From Massilia sp. Leaf139 (GTDB lineage: Bacteria > Pseudomonadota > Gammaproteobacteria > Burkholderiales > Burkholderiaceae_D), in contig NZ_LMOJ01000025.1 in NCBI RefSeq assembly GCF_001424165.1, positions 206,134-270,133 of the forward strand: a stretch of DNA of 64,000 nt. Direction: 5' to 3'. Shown here piece by piece: positions 24,591 through 33,596 of this stretch (within the stretch, counting starts at the first letter, position 1; the number at the start of each line of letters is the position of its first letter). Position numbers and translations under genes: made by a program. A model generated the notes under the pieces. It did not search any database. It was given only the letters and a program-made list of their open reading frames with translations, and was not told the DNA's origin.

Positions 24591-26279
24591 ATGTCGAACG
24601 CATTGAAGACTCCCTACGAACTGGGCAACCAGAACCAGACCACCACCCATGCCGAGTGCATCGCCTGGTATGAAGACCTCGCCCGCCGCTACCCGTCCGT
24701 GCTGTGGTTCGACATGGTCGGCATCTCGGACGCGGGCCTGCCGATCCACGCCGGCGTGGTCAGCGCCGACGGGGTCTTCGACATCGCGTCGATCAAGGCG
24801 GCGAAGCGTCCGGTCTTCTTCAACAATAACGGCATCCACCCGGGCGAACCGGAAGGCGTCGACGCCTGCATGGCGCTGGTGCGCGATTTCTGCACCCAGC
24901 CCGAGCGCCTGGCCGCGCTGGGCCAGACCGTGTTCCTGTTCGTCCCGCTGTACAACGTCGACGGCAGCATCAACCGCGCCGACACCTCGCGCGTGAACCA
25001 GGATGGCCCGGAGCAGTTCGGCTTCCGCGGCAACAGCCGCCACCTCGACCTGAACCGCGACTTCGTCAAGTGCGACACCCTGACCGCGCGCGTCTTCAAC
25101 CACCTGTTCACGGCCTGGGATCCGGACGTGATGGTCGACACCCATACGTCCAACGGCGCCGACTACAGCTACACCATGACCCTGATCCACACCCAGGCCG
25201 ACAAGCTGGGCGGCGAGCTGGGCGCCTTCCTGACCGGCACCATGCTGCCTGCGATCTACGCCGACATGGACGCGCGCGGCTGGCCGACCTGCCCGTATGT
25301 GAACCCGGTCAAGGACAGCCCGGATCACGGCATCGCCGAATTCCTGGAGACGGCGCGCTTCTCGACCGGCTACGCGGCCCTGCACCACACGATCGGCTTC
25401 ATGCCCGAGACGCACATGCTCAAGCCCTTCAAGGATCGTTATGAGTCGATGCGCGCCCTGGTCGAGTCGGCGCTGGCCTTTACGGTGGCGCACGGCGCGC
25501 ACATCCAGGAACTGCGCCGCGCCGCCCGCGCGCTAGGCCGCACCCGTGCCGAATGGCCGATCCACTGGGTCATGGACGAAGAGAACACGGCCACGTTCCG
25601 CTTCAAGGGCTACGAGGCCAAGTACAAGCCGAGCGTGCTGGGCGACTATTCGCGCCTGTACTACGACCGTTCCAGCCCGTGGGAGCGCGACATCGCCTAC
25701 TACAACCGCTTCCAGGCCGACGTGACGGTGCGCGCACCGAAAGCCTACGTCATCCCGCAGGCCTGGTACGAAGCGATCGAACTGCTGGAACTGAACGGCG
25801 TCGAGCTGGAACCCGTAGAAGAAGACCGCATGCAGGACGTGGCCTACTACCACATCGCCTCGGTGACGTCGCGCCCGAACGCGTATGAAGGCCACCTGTT
25901 CCACGACGACGTGCAGCTGGAGAAGCGCCGCGCCAGCGTGCTGCTGCGCGCCGGCGACCTGATCGTCCCGCTCGACCAGGATCGGGCGCGCTACATCGTC
26001 GAAACCCTGGAGCCGCTCGCCCACGACAGCTTCTTCCGCTGGGGCTTCTTCAACAGCGTGCTGGAAAAGAAGGAAGCGTATTCGGACTACGTGTTCGAAG
26101 ACGAAGCCGAACGGCTGCTGCGCGACGAGCCGGCCCTGGCCGCCAGGTTCGCCGAGTGGAAAGCCGCCAATCCGGCGCTGCTGTCGAACCAGGAAGCCGT
26201 CCTCGACTTCATCTTCGCCAACTGCGACAAGTACCGCGAACCCGAATGGCGCCGCTATCCGGTGTTCATGATCGAATAA
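24591..26279 (+). CDS. M14 family zinc carboxypeptidase-like protein
   Basis: The 562-residue protein has the M14 zinc motif NNGIHPGEPEG (HxxE), the arginine/asparagine region RGNSRHLDLNRDFVK, the third zinc ligand in VDTHTSNGADY, and PETHMLKPF near the catalytic Glu. There is no signal peptide, so it may be cytoplasmic. The C-terminal 250 residues form an additional uncharacterised domain. M14 enzymes remove C-terminal amino acids or act on cell-wall peptides; the substrate is not evident. It starts 29 bp after the kinase gene but has no clear functional tie to it. Confidence 0.85.
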   Translation: MSNALKTPYELGNQNQTTTHAECIAWYEDLARRYPSVLWFDMVGISDAGLPIHAGVVSADGVFDIASIKAAKRPVFFNNNGIHPGEPEGVDACMALVRDFCTQPERLAALGQTVFLFVPLYNVDGSINRADTSRVNQDGPEQFGFRGNSRHLDLNRDFVKCDTLTARVFNHLFTAWDPDVMVDTHTSNGADYSYTMTLIHTQADKLGGELGAFLTGTMLPAIYADMDARGWPTCPYVNPVKDSPDHGIAEFLETARFSTGYAALHHTIGFMPETHMLKPFKDRYESMRALVESALAFTVAHGAHIQELRRAARALGRTRAEWPIHWVMDEENTATFRFKGYEAKYKPSVLGDYSRLYYDRSSPWERDIAYYNRFQADVTVRAPKAYVIPQAWYEAIELLELNGVELEPVEEDRMQDVAYYHIASVTSRPNAYEGHLFHDDVQLEKRRASVLLRAGDLIVPLDQDRARYIVETLEPLAHDSFFRWGFFNSVLEKKEAYSDYVFEDEAERLLRDEPALAARFAEWKAANPALLSNQEAVLDFIFANCDKYREPEWRRYPVFMIE

Positions 26280-26297
26280 GGATCGGCGACGCGTCCT

Positions 26298-26325
26298 GTA
26301 GGGTGGGCTCTCCGAGCCCACGCGG
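26298..26325 (-). repeat. REP-like palindromic element (copy 2)
   Basis: GTAGG GTGGGCTC TCC GAGCCCAC GCGG: same family as copy 1 in the opposite orientation, with compensatory changes in the arms (GGCTC/GAGCC) that keep the hairpin. Confidence 0.8.
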
Positions 26326-26404
26326 ATCAAACATACCAATAACAGGGCAGGCAACAGCCCCACAAACGCATGGATCCCATGCGTCGAACAATCACGAACA
26401 CCCA

Positions 26405-28087
26405 ATGAAAATTTACGTCCCCGCTGTGATCGCCTGCCTGGCCCTGTCCGGCACAGCGATTGCCGCCCCCACCGTCGGCCAAACCTATTTCGAACAAAAC
26501 TGCGCCAGCTGCCACACCGTCGATTCAGCTTTGTCCTCGCGCGCCGGCCCCGGCCTGTTCAACGTCATCAACCGCAAGGCCGCCGGCGTCCCCGGTTTCA
26601 ATTACACCGACGCCCTCGCGAAAGCCGGCGCGGCCGGCAAGACCTGGACGCGCGAAGAACTCGACGTCTTCCTGCGCGACCCGAACAAGGACGTTCCCGG
26701 CACCGCCATGCCGATCGGCGTCGCCGATCCCAAGCAGCGCGCCGCCGTGATCGACTACCTCGCCACCCAGAGCGGCAAGGCGGCCGCACCGGCAGCCGCC
26801 GCGGGGGCCAAGACCGCCGCCGGCGACCGCGCCGCCTGGACGCTCGACAAACCGGGCGACCTGCACCACATCAAGCCGACCGACCTGGTCGCCCCCTTCG
26901 CCAGCGAAAGCGCCGGCAACGGCCCGAAGCTGTCTGCGCGTCCCGACGGCGCCATGCCGGCCGTCCCCAAAGGTTTCAAGGTCGGCATCTACGCCGAAGG
27001 CCTGGGCAAGCCGCGCCTGCCGCTGCGCGCGCCGAACGGCGACATCTTCCTGTCCGAAGCGGCCAAGGGCCAGATCACGGTGCTGCGCTCGAACGGCGGC
27101 GACGAGGCCGAGACAAGCAGCGTGTTCGCCACCGGCCTGTCGCGCCCTTACGGCATGGCGCTGTGGCCGGCCGGCCTGAACCCGCAATACCTGTACGTCG
27201 CCAACGTCAACTCGGTGGTGCGCTTCCCCTACAGCGTGGGTGACCTGAAAGCGAAGGGCGAGCCGGAAGTCGTCGTGGATAAAATCAGTGACACCAGCGG
27301 CGGCCACGTCACGCGCACGATCGCGTTCTCGAAGGACGGCAAGACCATGCTGCTGTCGGTCGGCTCGGCCACCAACATCGCCGCGAAAATCGGCGCGACG
27401 CCGCCGCAGCCGCTGGCGCAATGGGAAGCAAAATATGGCGTCGGCGCCGCCTGGGGCGAAGAGACCGAACGCGCCGCCGTGCTGGCCTTCGACGTCGATG
27501 GCCGCAACCGCCGTCCCTTCGCCAACGGCCTGCGCAACTGCGTCGGCATGATCGTGCACCCGGCCACGGGCGACCTGTACTGCAGCGTCAACGAGCGCGA
27601 CGAACTGGGCGACAACCTGCCGCCCGACTACATCACGCGCGTCAAAAAGGACGGCTTCTACGGCTGGCCGTGGTACTACATCGGCGCCAACGAAGAGCCG
27701 CGCCTGAAGGGCATCCGCCCTGACCTGAAGAACAAGGTGATCGTGCCCGACACCCTGATCCAGTCGCACTCGGCGCCGCTCGGCATGGTGGTCTACCAGG
27801 CCCCGAAGGGCGCGAAATTCGCCTTTCCGAAAGAGTATGAGGGCGAGATCTTCCTCGCCCTGCACGGCTCCTGGAACCGCGGCATCCGCACCGGCTATAA
27901 GGTCGTGCGCGTGATGATGAAGAAGGGCGTGCCGACCGGGCAGTACCAGGATTTCATGACCGGCATGGTGCTGAGCGACCGCGACGTCTGGGGCCGTCCG
28001 GCGGCGGTGGAAGTCGCAGCGGATGGTGCGCTGCTGGTGGTCGATGACGGCGGCGGGGTGGTGTGGCGGATCACGCCGGAGAAGTGA
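26405..28087 (+). CDS. Cytochrome c / PQQ-type sugar dehydrogenase (sorbosone dehydrogenase) fusion
   Basis: The 560-residue precursor has a signal peptide (MKIYVPAVIACLALSGTAIA), a class I cytochrome c domain with the heme motif CASCH and the axial Met in GTAMPIG, an Ala-rich linker at about residues 120-140, and a six-bladed beta-propeller like L-sorbosone/soluble glucose dehydrogenases (GDIFLSEA, GLSRPYGMAL, HSAPLGMVVY, LHGSWNR, DVWGRPAAVEV). It likely oxidises an aldose or aldehyde in the periplasm and passes electrons through its own heme. Start ATG 26405 gives the signal peptide. Confidence 0.87.
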   Translation: MKIYVPAVIACLALSGTAIAAPTVGQTYFEQNCASCHTVDSALSSRAGPGLFNVINRKAAGVPGFNYTDALAKAGAAGKTWTREELDVFLRDPNKDVPGTAMPIGVADPKQRAAVIDYLATQSGKAAAPAAAAGAKTAAGDRAAWTLDKPGDLHHIKPTDLVAPFASESAGNGPKLSARPDGAMPAVPKGFKVGIYAEGLGKPRLPLRAPNGDIFLSEAAKGQITVLRSNGGDEAETSSVFATGLSRPYGMALWPAGLNPQYLYVANVNSVVRFPYSVGDLKAKGEPEVVVDKISDTSGGHVTRTIAFSKDGKTMLLSVGSATNIAAKIGATPPQPLAQWEAKYGVGAAWGEETERAAVLAFDVDGRNRRPFANGLRNCVGMIVHPATGDLYCSVNERDELGDNLPPDYITRVKKDGFYGWPWYYIGANEEPRLKGIRPDLKNKVIVPDTLIQSHSAPLGMVVYQAPKGAKFAFPKEYEGEIFLALHGSWNRGIRTGYKVVRVMMKKGVPTGQYQDFMTGMVLSDRDVWGRPAAVEVAADGALLVVDDGGGVVWRITPEK

Positions 28088-28133
28088 AGCAGTGCGCTTG
28101 CGGGCCGGTGTCAGCCTCGACGCCGGCCGTATG

Positions 28134-28232
28134 GTGGACGGCTCTGCCGTCCACGCGTTGACTTGGCCTGAAATCTGTCGCGGCCGATTAGCCGTCCGTT
28201 GAACGCGTGGACGGGGAACCCGTCCACCCTAC
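28134..28232. repeat. Pair of divergent REP-like palindromes
   Basis: Two palindromes lie in the 172-bp gap: GTGGACGGC TCT GCCGTCCAC GCG at about 28134-28157 and CGC GTGGACGGG GAA CCCGTCCAC CCTAC at 28204-28232. They follow the REP design (GTGG arms, CGCG on one side, CCTAC on the other) with different inner arms. Nothing else is visible in the gap. Confidence 0.65.
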
Positions 28233-28259
28233 GTCGTACCGGTCAGGTCGATAAGCGCT

Positions 28260-30080
28260 TTACTTGGTCGCCGCGATCCAGCGATCCACCTTCTTCTCCA
28301 GCAGCGCCAGCGGCAGCGTCCCTTCGCCCAGCACGATGTCGTGGAAGGCGCGGATGTCGAACTTCGAACCCAGCTGGCTTTCCGCGCGGCGTCGCAGTTC
28401 CATGATTTTCAGGGAGCCGATCTTGTAGCCCAGCGCCTGGCCCGGCCAGATCATGTAGCGTTCGATCTGGGCGCGCGAATCCGCCTCGCTGTAGCCGAGG
28501 GTCTCGCTGAAGTACTTGATCGCCTGCTCGCGCGTCCAGCCCTTGGTGTGCAGGCCGGTGTCGACCACCAGGCGCGCGGCGCGCAGCATTTCGTCGTTCA
28601 GGTGGCCGAAATAATCTTCCGGCTTGTCGAACAGGCCCATGTCCTTGCCCAGCGTCTCGGCGTACAGCGCCCAGCCTTCGGTGAACGCATTGTTGCCCCC
28701 AAAACGGCGGAAGTTCGGCAGGCCCAGTTCCTGCACCAGCGCGATGTGGAAGTGGTGGCCCGGCTGGCCTTCGTGCAGGTACAAGGTGACCATGCCGGTG
28801 CTGCCATATTGCGTCGGATCGTTGACGACCGACCAGAACACGCCCGGACGGGTGCCGTCCACCGCGGGCGGGGTGTAGTGATCCGAGGCGGTGGCGCGGC
28901 TCAGTTCAGGTTCGAGGCGCAGGTCGAGCGGCGATTTCGGCATCAGGTTGAACATCGACGGCAGCTTGGTGCGCAGTTGCGCGTCCAGCTTGCGGTAGAC
29001 GTCGATGACTTCCTGCTCGGTCTTGAAGGGTTTGAATTTCGCCTGCTGCGAGACCCAGGCCGGCAGGCCGGCCGCCGGCCCCGTGTAACCCATCTTCGGG
29101 CCGATGCGGCCGTATTCTCCCTGGATGCGCGCGACTTCCTTCAGGCCGATCTCGTGGATCGCTTCCGGTTTCAGGTCGGTCGTGGTCTGGCTGGCGACGC
29201 GCACCTGGTACCAGGCGGCGCCGTTCGGCAGCGCGTTCCATCCGCTGCTGGTGCGCGTGGCCGGCAGGTATTCGTTCTCGATGAAGCTCGCCAGGCGGCC
29301 CAGCGCCGGATTCAGTTTACCGCCGACGGTGTCGGCATACAGCTCGGTCAGCGCGCGCTTGTCGGCGTCCGAGAAGCCGACCGGGAAGTTCTTCACCGGC
29401 GTGTAATAGATGCTGGCCTCGGGCGAGGCCGCCACCAGCTGCTTGAACTGGGGCAGGGCCGACAGCATCACCGGACGCGGATGGACGATGCCGCGTTTCA
29501 TCCCCTCGCGCATGTTGGCGATCGCCTGGTCGACCCAGGGGCCGAGCTGCGCCAGGCGGCTGGCGTAGGCGCGGTAGTCCGCGGTGGTGGTCAGCGGCTG
29601 CGCGCCCTGGCCGCTGGCGTAGTTCGCCAGCGTGACCGGCATGCTGTCCATCTGGTTCAGCGGCAGCAGGTGCTCGGGGAAGGGCTCGAAGCGCAGCGCA
29701 ATGCCCAGCTCGTAGTCGAGGATGTCGTAGCTGGTCTGGTCGCGCAGGCTCAGCTGCGCGCGCTTGATGGCGTGCAGGCGCTTCTGGAACGATTTATATC
29801 GTGCAAACTGTTTAGTCCGTTCGCTCGGCGCGATCGACATGCCGATCTGGTCGATGAAGCGGTTGTCGCCGCTTTCGCTGCTTGATACCGGATCGAAACG
29901 CGCCAGCGCATCGTAGTACGCATCGGCGAGGGTGTTCAGCTGCTTGCCGGCCTGGGTGTTGATCGTGGCCTGCTTGGCCGGTGCGGTGGCCTGCGCGGTG
30001 GCCTGGTCGGCGGCTGCTGCCGGTGCGCAGGCGATGAGGGCGGCCGCCGCGAGGGCGCCGAGCTTGAGAATGCGGGTCAT
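28260..30080 (-). CDS. Secreted DUF885 family protein (putative metallopeptidase)
   Basis: The 606-residue precursor has a signal peptide ending in APAAAADQ. The DUF885 family is related to the M32/M2-like gluzincins: the motif YLHEGQPGHHFH supplies an HExxHH-like zinc site, and NAFTEGWALYAE supplies the downstream Glu. RYMIWPGQALGYKIG near the C-terminus is also family-typical. A periplasmic or lipoprotein-like peptidase is likely, with unknown substrate. It is the downstream gene of a two-gene minus-strand unit, 12 bp after the binding-protein gene. Confidence 0.85.
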   Translation of the reverse strand: MTRILKLGALAAAALIACAPAAAADQATAQATAPAKQATINTQAGKQLNTLADAYYDALARFDPVSSSESGDNRFIDQIGMSIAPSERTKQFARYKSFQKRLHAIKRAQLSLRDQTSYDILDYELGIALRFEPFPEHLLPLNQMDSMPVTLANYASGQGAQPLTTTADYRAYASRLAQLGPWVDQAIANMREGMKRGIVHPRPVMLSALPQFKQLVAASPEASIYYTPVKNFPVGFSDADKRALTELYADTVGGKLNPALGRLASFIENEYLPATRTSSGWNALPNGAAWYQVRVASQTTTDLKPEAIHEIGLKEVARIQGEYGRIGPKMGYTGPAAGLPAWVSQQAKFKPFKTEQEVIDVYRKLDAQLRTKLPSMFNLMPKSPLDLRLEPELSRATASDHYTPPAVDGTRPGVFWSVVNDPTQYGSTGMVTLYLHEGQPGHHFHIALVQELGLPNFRRFGGNNAFTEGWALYAETLGKDMGLFDKPEDYFGHLNDEMLRAARLVVDTGLHTKGWTREQAIKYFSETLGYSEADSRAQIERYMIWPGQALGYKIGSLKIMELRRRAESQLGSKFDIRAFHDIVLGEGTLPLALLEKKVDRWIAATK

Positions 30081-30092
30081 ATCCTGAAATCC

Positions 30093-31226
30093 TTAGTAGC
30101 TGGCCAGTGGCGCCAGGGCGCCGTTCTTGAACGTGTAGACGGTGACGGCGGTCTTCTTGAGGTTGCCCTTGTCGTCGTAGCCGTAGCTGCCGACCACGCC
30201 CTGGTGCGTGAGGGTGCGCATTTGTGCGGCGACCGCCTTCGGATCGAGGCTGTTGGCCGCCTTCATCGCCTGGGCGATGAACATGGTCTGGTCGTAGAAG
30301 GAGGGCGCGTACACGTCCGGCTCGCGCTTGAAGCGTTCCTTGTATTTCGCCAGGAAGGCCGGGCCGTTCGGCTGCTTGGCGATGATGGCGCCGGCCTGGG
30401 CGCAGCGCACGTTCTCGCCGACGGCGGCGCCGCCGAGCTTGGCCATCTCCGGGCTGCACAGGGTGTCGCCGCCCAGCAGCGGCACGTTCAGGCCGAGCGC
30501 CTTCATCTGGCGTACCATCGGTGCGGCCTGCGGCGCGTAGCCGCCGAAGAAGATGGCGTCAACTTTCTTAGCGCGCAGCGCGGTGAGGATGGCAGCGAAG
30601 TCGCTGGCCTTGTCGTTGGTGAACTCGTGGCCCGCGACCTTCATGCCGGCCGCCTGCGCCTGGCGCTTGAATTCGGTGGCGATGCCGGTGCCGAAGGCGG
30701 TGCGGTCGTCGATCACGCCGACATTCTTGAGCTTGAGTTCGCGCGCGGCGTAGTTCGCCATCGCGCCGCCGACCTGCGAATCGCTGGCCACGATGCGGAA
30801 CACTCCTGGGTAGCCGCTCTGCGTGATTTTCGGGTTGGTGCCGACCGTGGACATTAGCGCGCCGGCGTCGTTGTAGACGCGCGAGGCTGGAATCGCGACG
30901 CCCGAGTTATATGGGCCGAGGACGAACCGGATGCCGCCGTCGACCAGCTTTTGCGCGACCGTCACGCCTTGCTTCGGGTCGCCGGCGTCGTCTTCCGACT
31001 GCAGCTCGAAGCGCAGGGTTTTATTCGCAACCTTGATCTTCTGGACGTTGAGTTCCTCGATGGCGAGGCGCACGCCGTTTTCGTTGTCCTTGCCGGCAAA
31101 GGCGTTCGCGCCCGAGAGCGGGCCGGTCACGCCGATCTTGACGCTTTGTTCCTGCGCCTGCGCGGCAAAGGAGGCGCACAGCAGCGCGGCGAGCGCCAGC
31201 GGCGCCATGTTCATTTTTGATGGCAT
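30093..31226 (-). CDS. Branched-chain amino acid ABC transporter substrate-binding protein (LivJ type)
   Basis: The 377-residue precursor has a signal peptide (MAPLALAALLCASFAAQAQ) followed by the type I periplasmic binding fold: VKIGVTGPLSGANAF, DDAGDPKQGVTVAQKLV, GPYNSGVAIPASRVYNDAG, and GVIDDRTAFGTGIATEFKRQ. This matches the Leu/Ile/Val-binding protein family. No permease or ATPase is adjacent, so it is an orphan receptor in this window. Start ATG 31226 (MPSKMNMAP) is preceded by GGAGACAGG; a later Met is possible. It is followed closely by the DUF885 gene. Confidence 0.88.
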   Translation of the reverse strand: MPSKMNMAPLALAALLCASFAAQAQEQSVKIGVTGPLSGANAFAGKDNENGVRLAIEELNVQKIKVANKTLRFELQSEDDAGDPKQGVTVAQKLVDGGIRFVLGPYNSGVAIPASRVYNDAGALMSTVGTNPKITQSGYPGVFRIVASDSQVGGAMANYAARELKLKNVGVIDDRTAFGTGIATEFKRQAQAAGMKVAGHEFTNDKASDFAAILTALRAKKVDAIFFGGYAPQAAPMVRQMKALGLNVPLLGGDTLCSPEMAKLGGAAVGENVRCAQAGAIIAKQPNGPAFLAKYKERFKREPDVYAPSFYDQTMFIAQAMKAANSLDPKAVAAQMRTLTHQGVVGSYGYDDKGNLKKTAVTVYTFKNGALAPLASY

Positions 31227-31295
31227 CAGCCTGTCTCCGATTGAATGACGAACGGGCGCCATCATCGCACGAATCAGCGCGGCAGTGCAGTCGGC

Positions 31296-31356
31296 TCAGG
31301 CAGCAATCAGGCAGCACTCAGGCAGCACTCAGGCAGCACTCAGGCAGCACTCAGGC
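31296..31356. repeat. 11-bp tandem repeat, five copies, across the Lrp gene stop
   Basis: TCAGGCAGCAA at 31296 is followed by four perfect TCAGGCAGCAC units (31307, 31318, 31329, 31340) and a partial TCAGGC at 31351. The partial sixth unit contains the stop codon of the minus-strand Lrp gene, so the array forms that gene's 3' end. Confidence 0.95.
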
Positions 31357-31836
31357 AGGCAAGCCGTGCGCGATCAGCTCCAGCGGCAGGGCGGTAGTGC
31401 ACTTGATCTGCTCCATCGAGAAGGCCGACGACACGCCGCTCAGTTGCGCGGTCTTGATCAGCTTCTTGTAGAAGCGGTCATAGCCGGCGATGTCGGTCGT
31501 GGCGACCTTCAGCAGGTAGTCGACGTCGCCGCTCATGCGGTGAAATTCCAGCACTTCAGGCAAGGCGACGACGGCGGCGGCGAAGCGTTCCAGCCATTTT
31601 TCATCGTGTTCGGTGGTGCGCACGCTGACGAACACCGTGACCGGCAAGCCGACCTTCTGGCGGTTGACGATGGTGACGCGGCTTTCGATATACCCCTCTT
31701 CCTCGAGGCGCTTGACGCGCTTCCAGCAGGGGGTGCTGGACAGGCCGACCTTCTCCGAAAGCCCCGAAATCGACAGTGTCGCATCGGCCTGGAGTGCAGC
31801 CAGAATGGCACAATCAAACTTGTCTAGTGAATTCAT
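31351..31836 (-). CDS. Lrp/AsnC family transcriptional regulator
   Basis: The 161-residue protein has an N-terminal winged HTH (LDKFDCAILAALQADATLSI, SEKVGLSSTPCWKRVKRLEEEGYI) and a C-terminal RAM ligand-binding domain (VFVSVRTTEHDEKWLERF, EFHRMSGDVDYLLKVATTDIAGYDRFYKKLI). These proteins form octamers that respond to amino acids. It is divergent from a cysteine desulfurase-rhodanese gene across 147 bp, a layout in which the regulator usually controls its neighbour. A cysteine-responsive role like that of CyuR/DecR is a guess from context. Confidence 0.9.
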   Translation of the reverse strand: MNSLDKFDCAILAALQADATLSISGLSEKVGLSSTPCWKRVKRLEEEGYIESRVTIVNRQKVGLPVTVFVSVRTTEHDEKWLERFAAAVVALPEVLEFHRMSGDVDYLLKVATTDIAGYDRFYKKLIKTAQLSGVSSAFSMEQIKCTTALPLELIAHGLPA

Positions 31837-31983
31837 TTTAGTTTTTCGTCACTAATAGAACAAACATGCTAAAAACAGTGTTTTACCTAGCTAATTTAGA
31901 ACGTGCGCTTCGCCATTGGTTTGTAACATATTGCTTAACAATAACACGATCTGCTTCTGTGTTTACGTTTTTCGCAATTTATT
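31837..31983. promoter_or_regulatory. Divergent Lrp / desulfurase promoter region
   Basis: An AT-rich 147-bp gap, in contrast with the GC-rich surroundings, holds CTAGCTAATTTAG (about 31889-31901), which resembles the loose AT-centred Lrp-type palindrome. The TTTACG near 31967 and the TTGCTTAACA near 31932 could belong to promoters, but no confident -35/-10 pair was found. Confidence 0.4.
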
Positions 31984-33546
31984 ATGACGACTGAAATCTA
32001 CCTCGACGCTAACGCGACTTCCCCCGTCCTGCCCGCCGCCATCCAGGCCGCGCAAGCGACCCTGCTGCAGTGTTTCGGCAATCCCAGCAGCAGTCACGCG
32101 GCTGGCCTGCGCGCGCGCGCCGTGCTCGACGAGGCGCGCAGCCGTGCACGCCGGGTGCTCGGCGCCGGCGCCGGACGGCTGATGTTTACCAGCGGCGCCA
32201 CCGAAGGCATCGGCACCGCCGTGCTATCGGCCTTGTGCGCCGTGCGCGAACGGCGCGCCGCCGGACTGTCCTGCGGTGACTTGCTGCTGTACGGCGCGAC
32301 CGAGCACAAGGCCGTGCCGGAAAGCCTGGCGCACTGGAACACGCTGCTCGGCACTGGCCTGCGCCTGCAGGCCTTGCCGGTCGGCGCCGACGGCCGCCAC
32401 TGCCTGGCTACCTTGCGCACGCTGGCGCCCCATACCGCCTTCCTGTGCACGATGGCCGCCAACAACGAGACCGGCGTCGTGTCCGACCTGGATGGCATCG
32501 CGGCTGTGCTGACTGAAACGGGCAGCGCGGCTTTATGGATGGTCGACTGTGTGCAGGCGCTCGGCAAGCTGCCGCTGGCGCTCGAACACACCCGTATCGA
32601 TTACGCGCCGGTTTCCGGCCATAAACTGTACGCGCCGAAGGGAATCGGCATGCTGTATGTGCGCGAGGGCGCACCGTACACGCCGCTGATCTGCGGCGGC
32701 GGCCAGGAAGCGGGCCAGCGCTCGGGTACCGAGAACATGGCCGGCATCGCCGCCCTGGGCGCCGTGCTTCGTGCGTTGGAAGAGGGGACGACCTTCCGCA
32801 GCCATGCGCAATTGACGGCCATGCGCGAGCGGCTGGCCGCCAGCCTGCGCGCCGCCTTTCCCGCCATCGTCTTCAACGCGCCCTTCGAACACGCGCTGCC
32901 GACCACGCTCAACTTCACCGTGCCCGGCATCTCCGGCAAGACCCTGCTCGACCTGTTCGACGCCGCCGGCGTGCGCGTCAGCGCCGGCTCGGCCTGTTCG
33001 GCCGCGAAGACTGCCCCGAGCTACGTGCTGCTGGCGATGGGACTGGATCCGGAGCGCTGCGCGCATGCGGTACGCATGTCCTTCGGGCCGCTGGCGGACG
33101 ATGCCTTCATCGACGCAGCCTGCACGCGCATCGCCCGCTGCGCCCAGGCCCTGGCGGCGCCGCCGCCGGCGCGCTGCCCGGTAACGGGATCGGGGGAGTC
33201 GCCGCTTCCAAAACCCGCATGCACGGCAAGCCCGGCGCCATGCGACCTGGATGCCGGCGAACTGGCCGGCTTTCTCGACGCGCATCCGGACGCGCTCCTG
33301 GTCGACGTGCGCGAAGCCTGCGAGCATGCGCTCGGCACGCCGCGCCTGCACGGGCGCGCTGCCTACAGCCTTCCGCTGTCGCGCCTGCCGGAGCACGCCG
33401 CCTGGCTCGGGCGCGAAGCACGCCCGCTGCTGTTCTTCTGCCGCAGCGGCAGGCGCAGCGCCCAGGCGGCACGCTTCGCCCAGGAGCTCGGGCACGCCAA
33501 TGTGCGCCACCTGGCCGGCGGCCTGGCCTTGCTGCCGCCGCATTGA
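31984..33546 (+). CDS. Cysteine desulfurase (NifS/IscS type) fused to a C-terminal rhodanese domain
   Basis: The 520-residue protein starts with a class V PLP-dependent fold (residues about 1-385): His108 in ATEHKAV, PLP Lys214 in SGHKLYAPKG, GQEAGQRSGTENMAG, and the persulfide-forming Cys338 in SAGSACSA. A Cys/Pro-rich linker (about 390-420) leads to a rhodanese domain with DALLVDVREACE and active Cys486 in FFCRSGRRSAQ. The first half would produce a cysteine persulfide, the second accept or relay it. No Fe-S scaffold genes are adjacent. Divergent from an Lrp regulator. Confidence 0.9.
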   Translation: MTTEIYLDANATSPVLPAAIQAAQATLLQCFGNPSSSHAAGLRARAVLDEARSRARRVLGAGAGRLMFTSGATEGIGTAVLSALCAVRERRAAGLSCGDLLLYGATEHKAVPESLAHWNTLLGTGLRLQALPVGADGRHCLATLRTLAPHTAFLCTMAANNETGVVSDLDGIAAVLTETGSAALWMVDCVQALGKLPLALEHTRIDYAPVSGHKLYAPKGIGMLYVREGAPYTPLICGGGQEAGQRSGTENMAGIAALGAVLRALEEGTTFRSHAQLTAMRERLAASLRAAFPAIVFNAPFEHALPTTLNFTVPGISGKTLLDLFDAAGVRVSAGSACSAAKTAPSYVLLAMGLDPERCAHAVRMSFGPLADDAFIDAACTRIARCAQALAAPPPARCPVTGSGESPLPKPACTASPAPCDLDAGELAGFLDAHPDALLVDVREACEHALGTPRLHGRAAYSLPLSRLPEHAAWLGREARPLLFFCRSGRRSAQAARFAQELGHANVRHLAGGLALLPPH

Positions 33547-33576
33547 TGCCGCCACATTGATGCCGCCGCATTGATG
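33535..33576 (+). repeat. 14-bp tandem repeat, three copies, across the desulfurase stop
   Basis: CCGCCGCATTGATG, CCGCCACATTGATG and CCGCCGCATTGATG sit head to tail at 33535, 33549 and 33563. The first unit contains the TGA stop (33544-33546), so the array runs from the last codons into the 3' untranslated region. Confidence 0.92.
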
Positions 33577-33596
33577 TCGTACTAATGTCCCGCCCA

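Noticed and set aside
28088..28259. Small gene between the cytochrome fusion and the DUF885 gene
   Set aside because: Only a repeat-derived frame is present; no ribosome-binding site or recognisable protein.
31296..31356. Possible CRISPR-like array
   Set aside because: Units are 11 bp and directly adjacent without spacers, so it is a plain tandem repeat.
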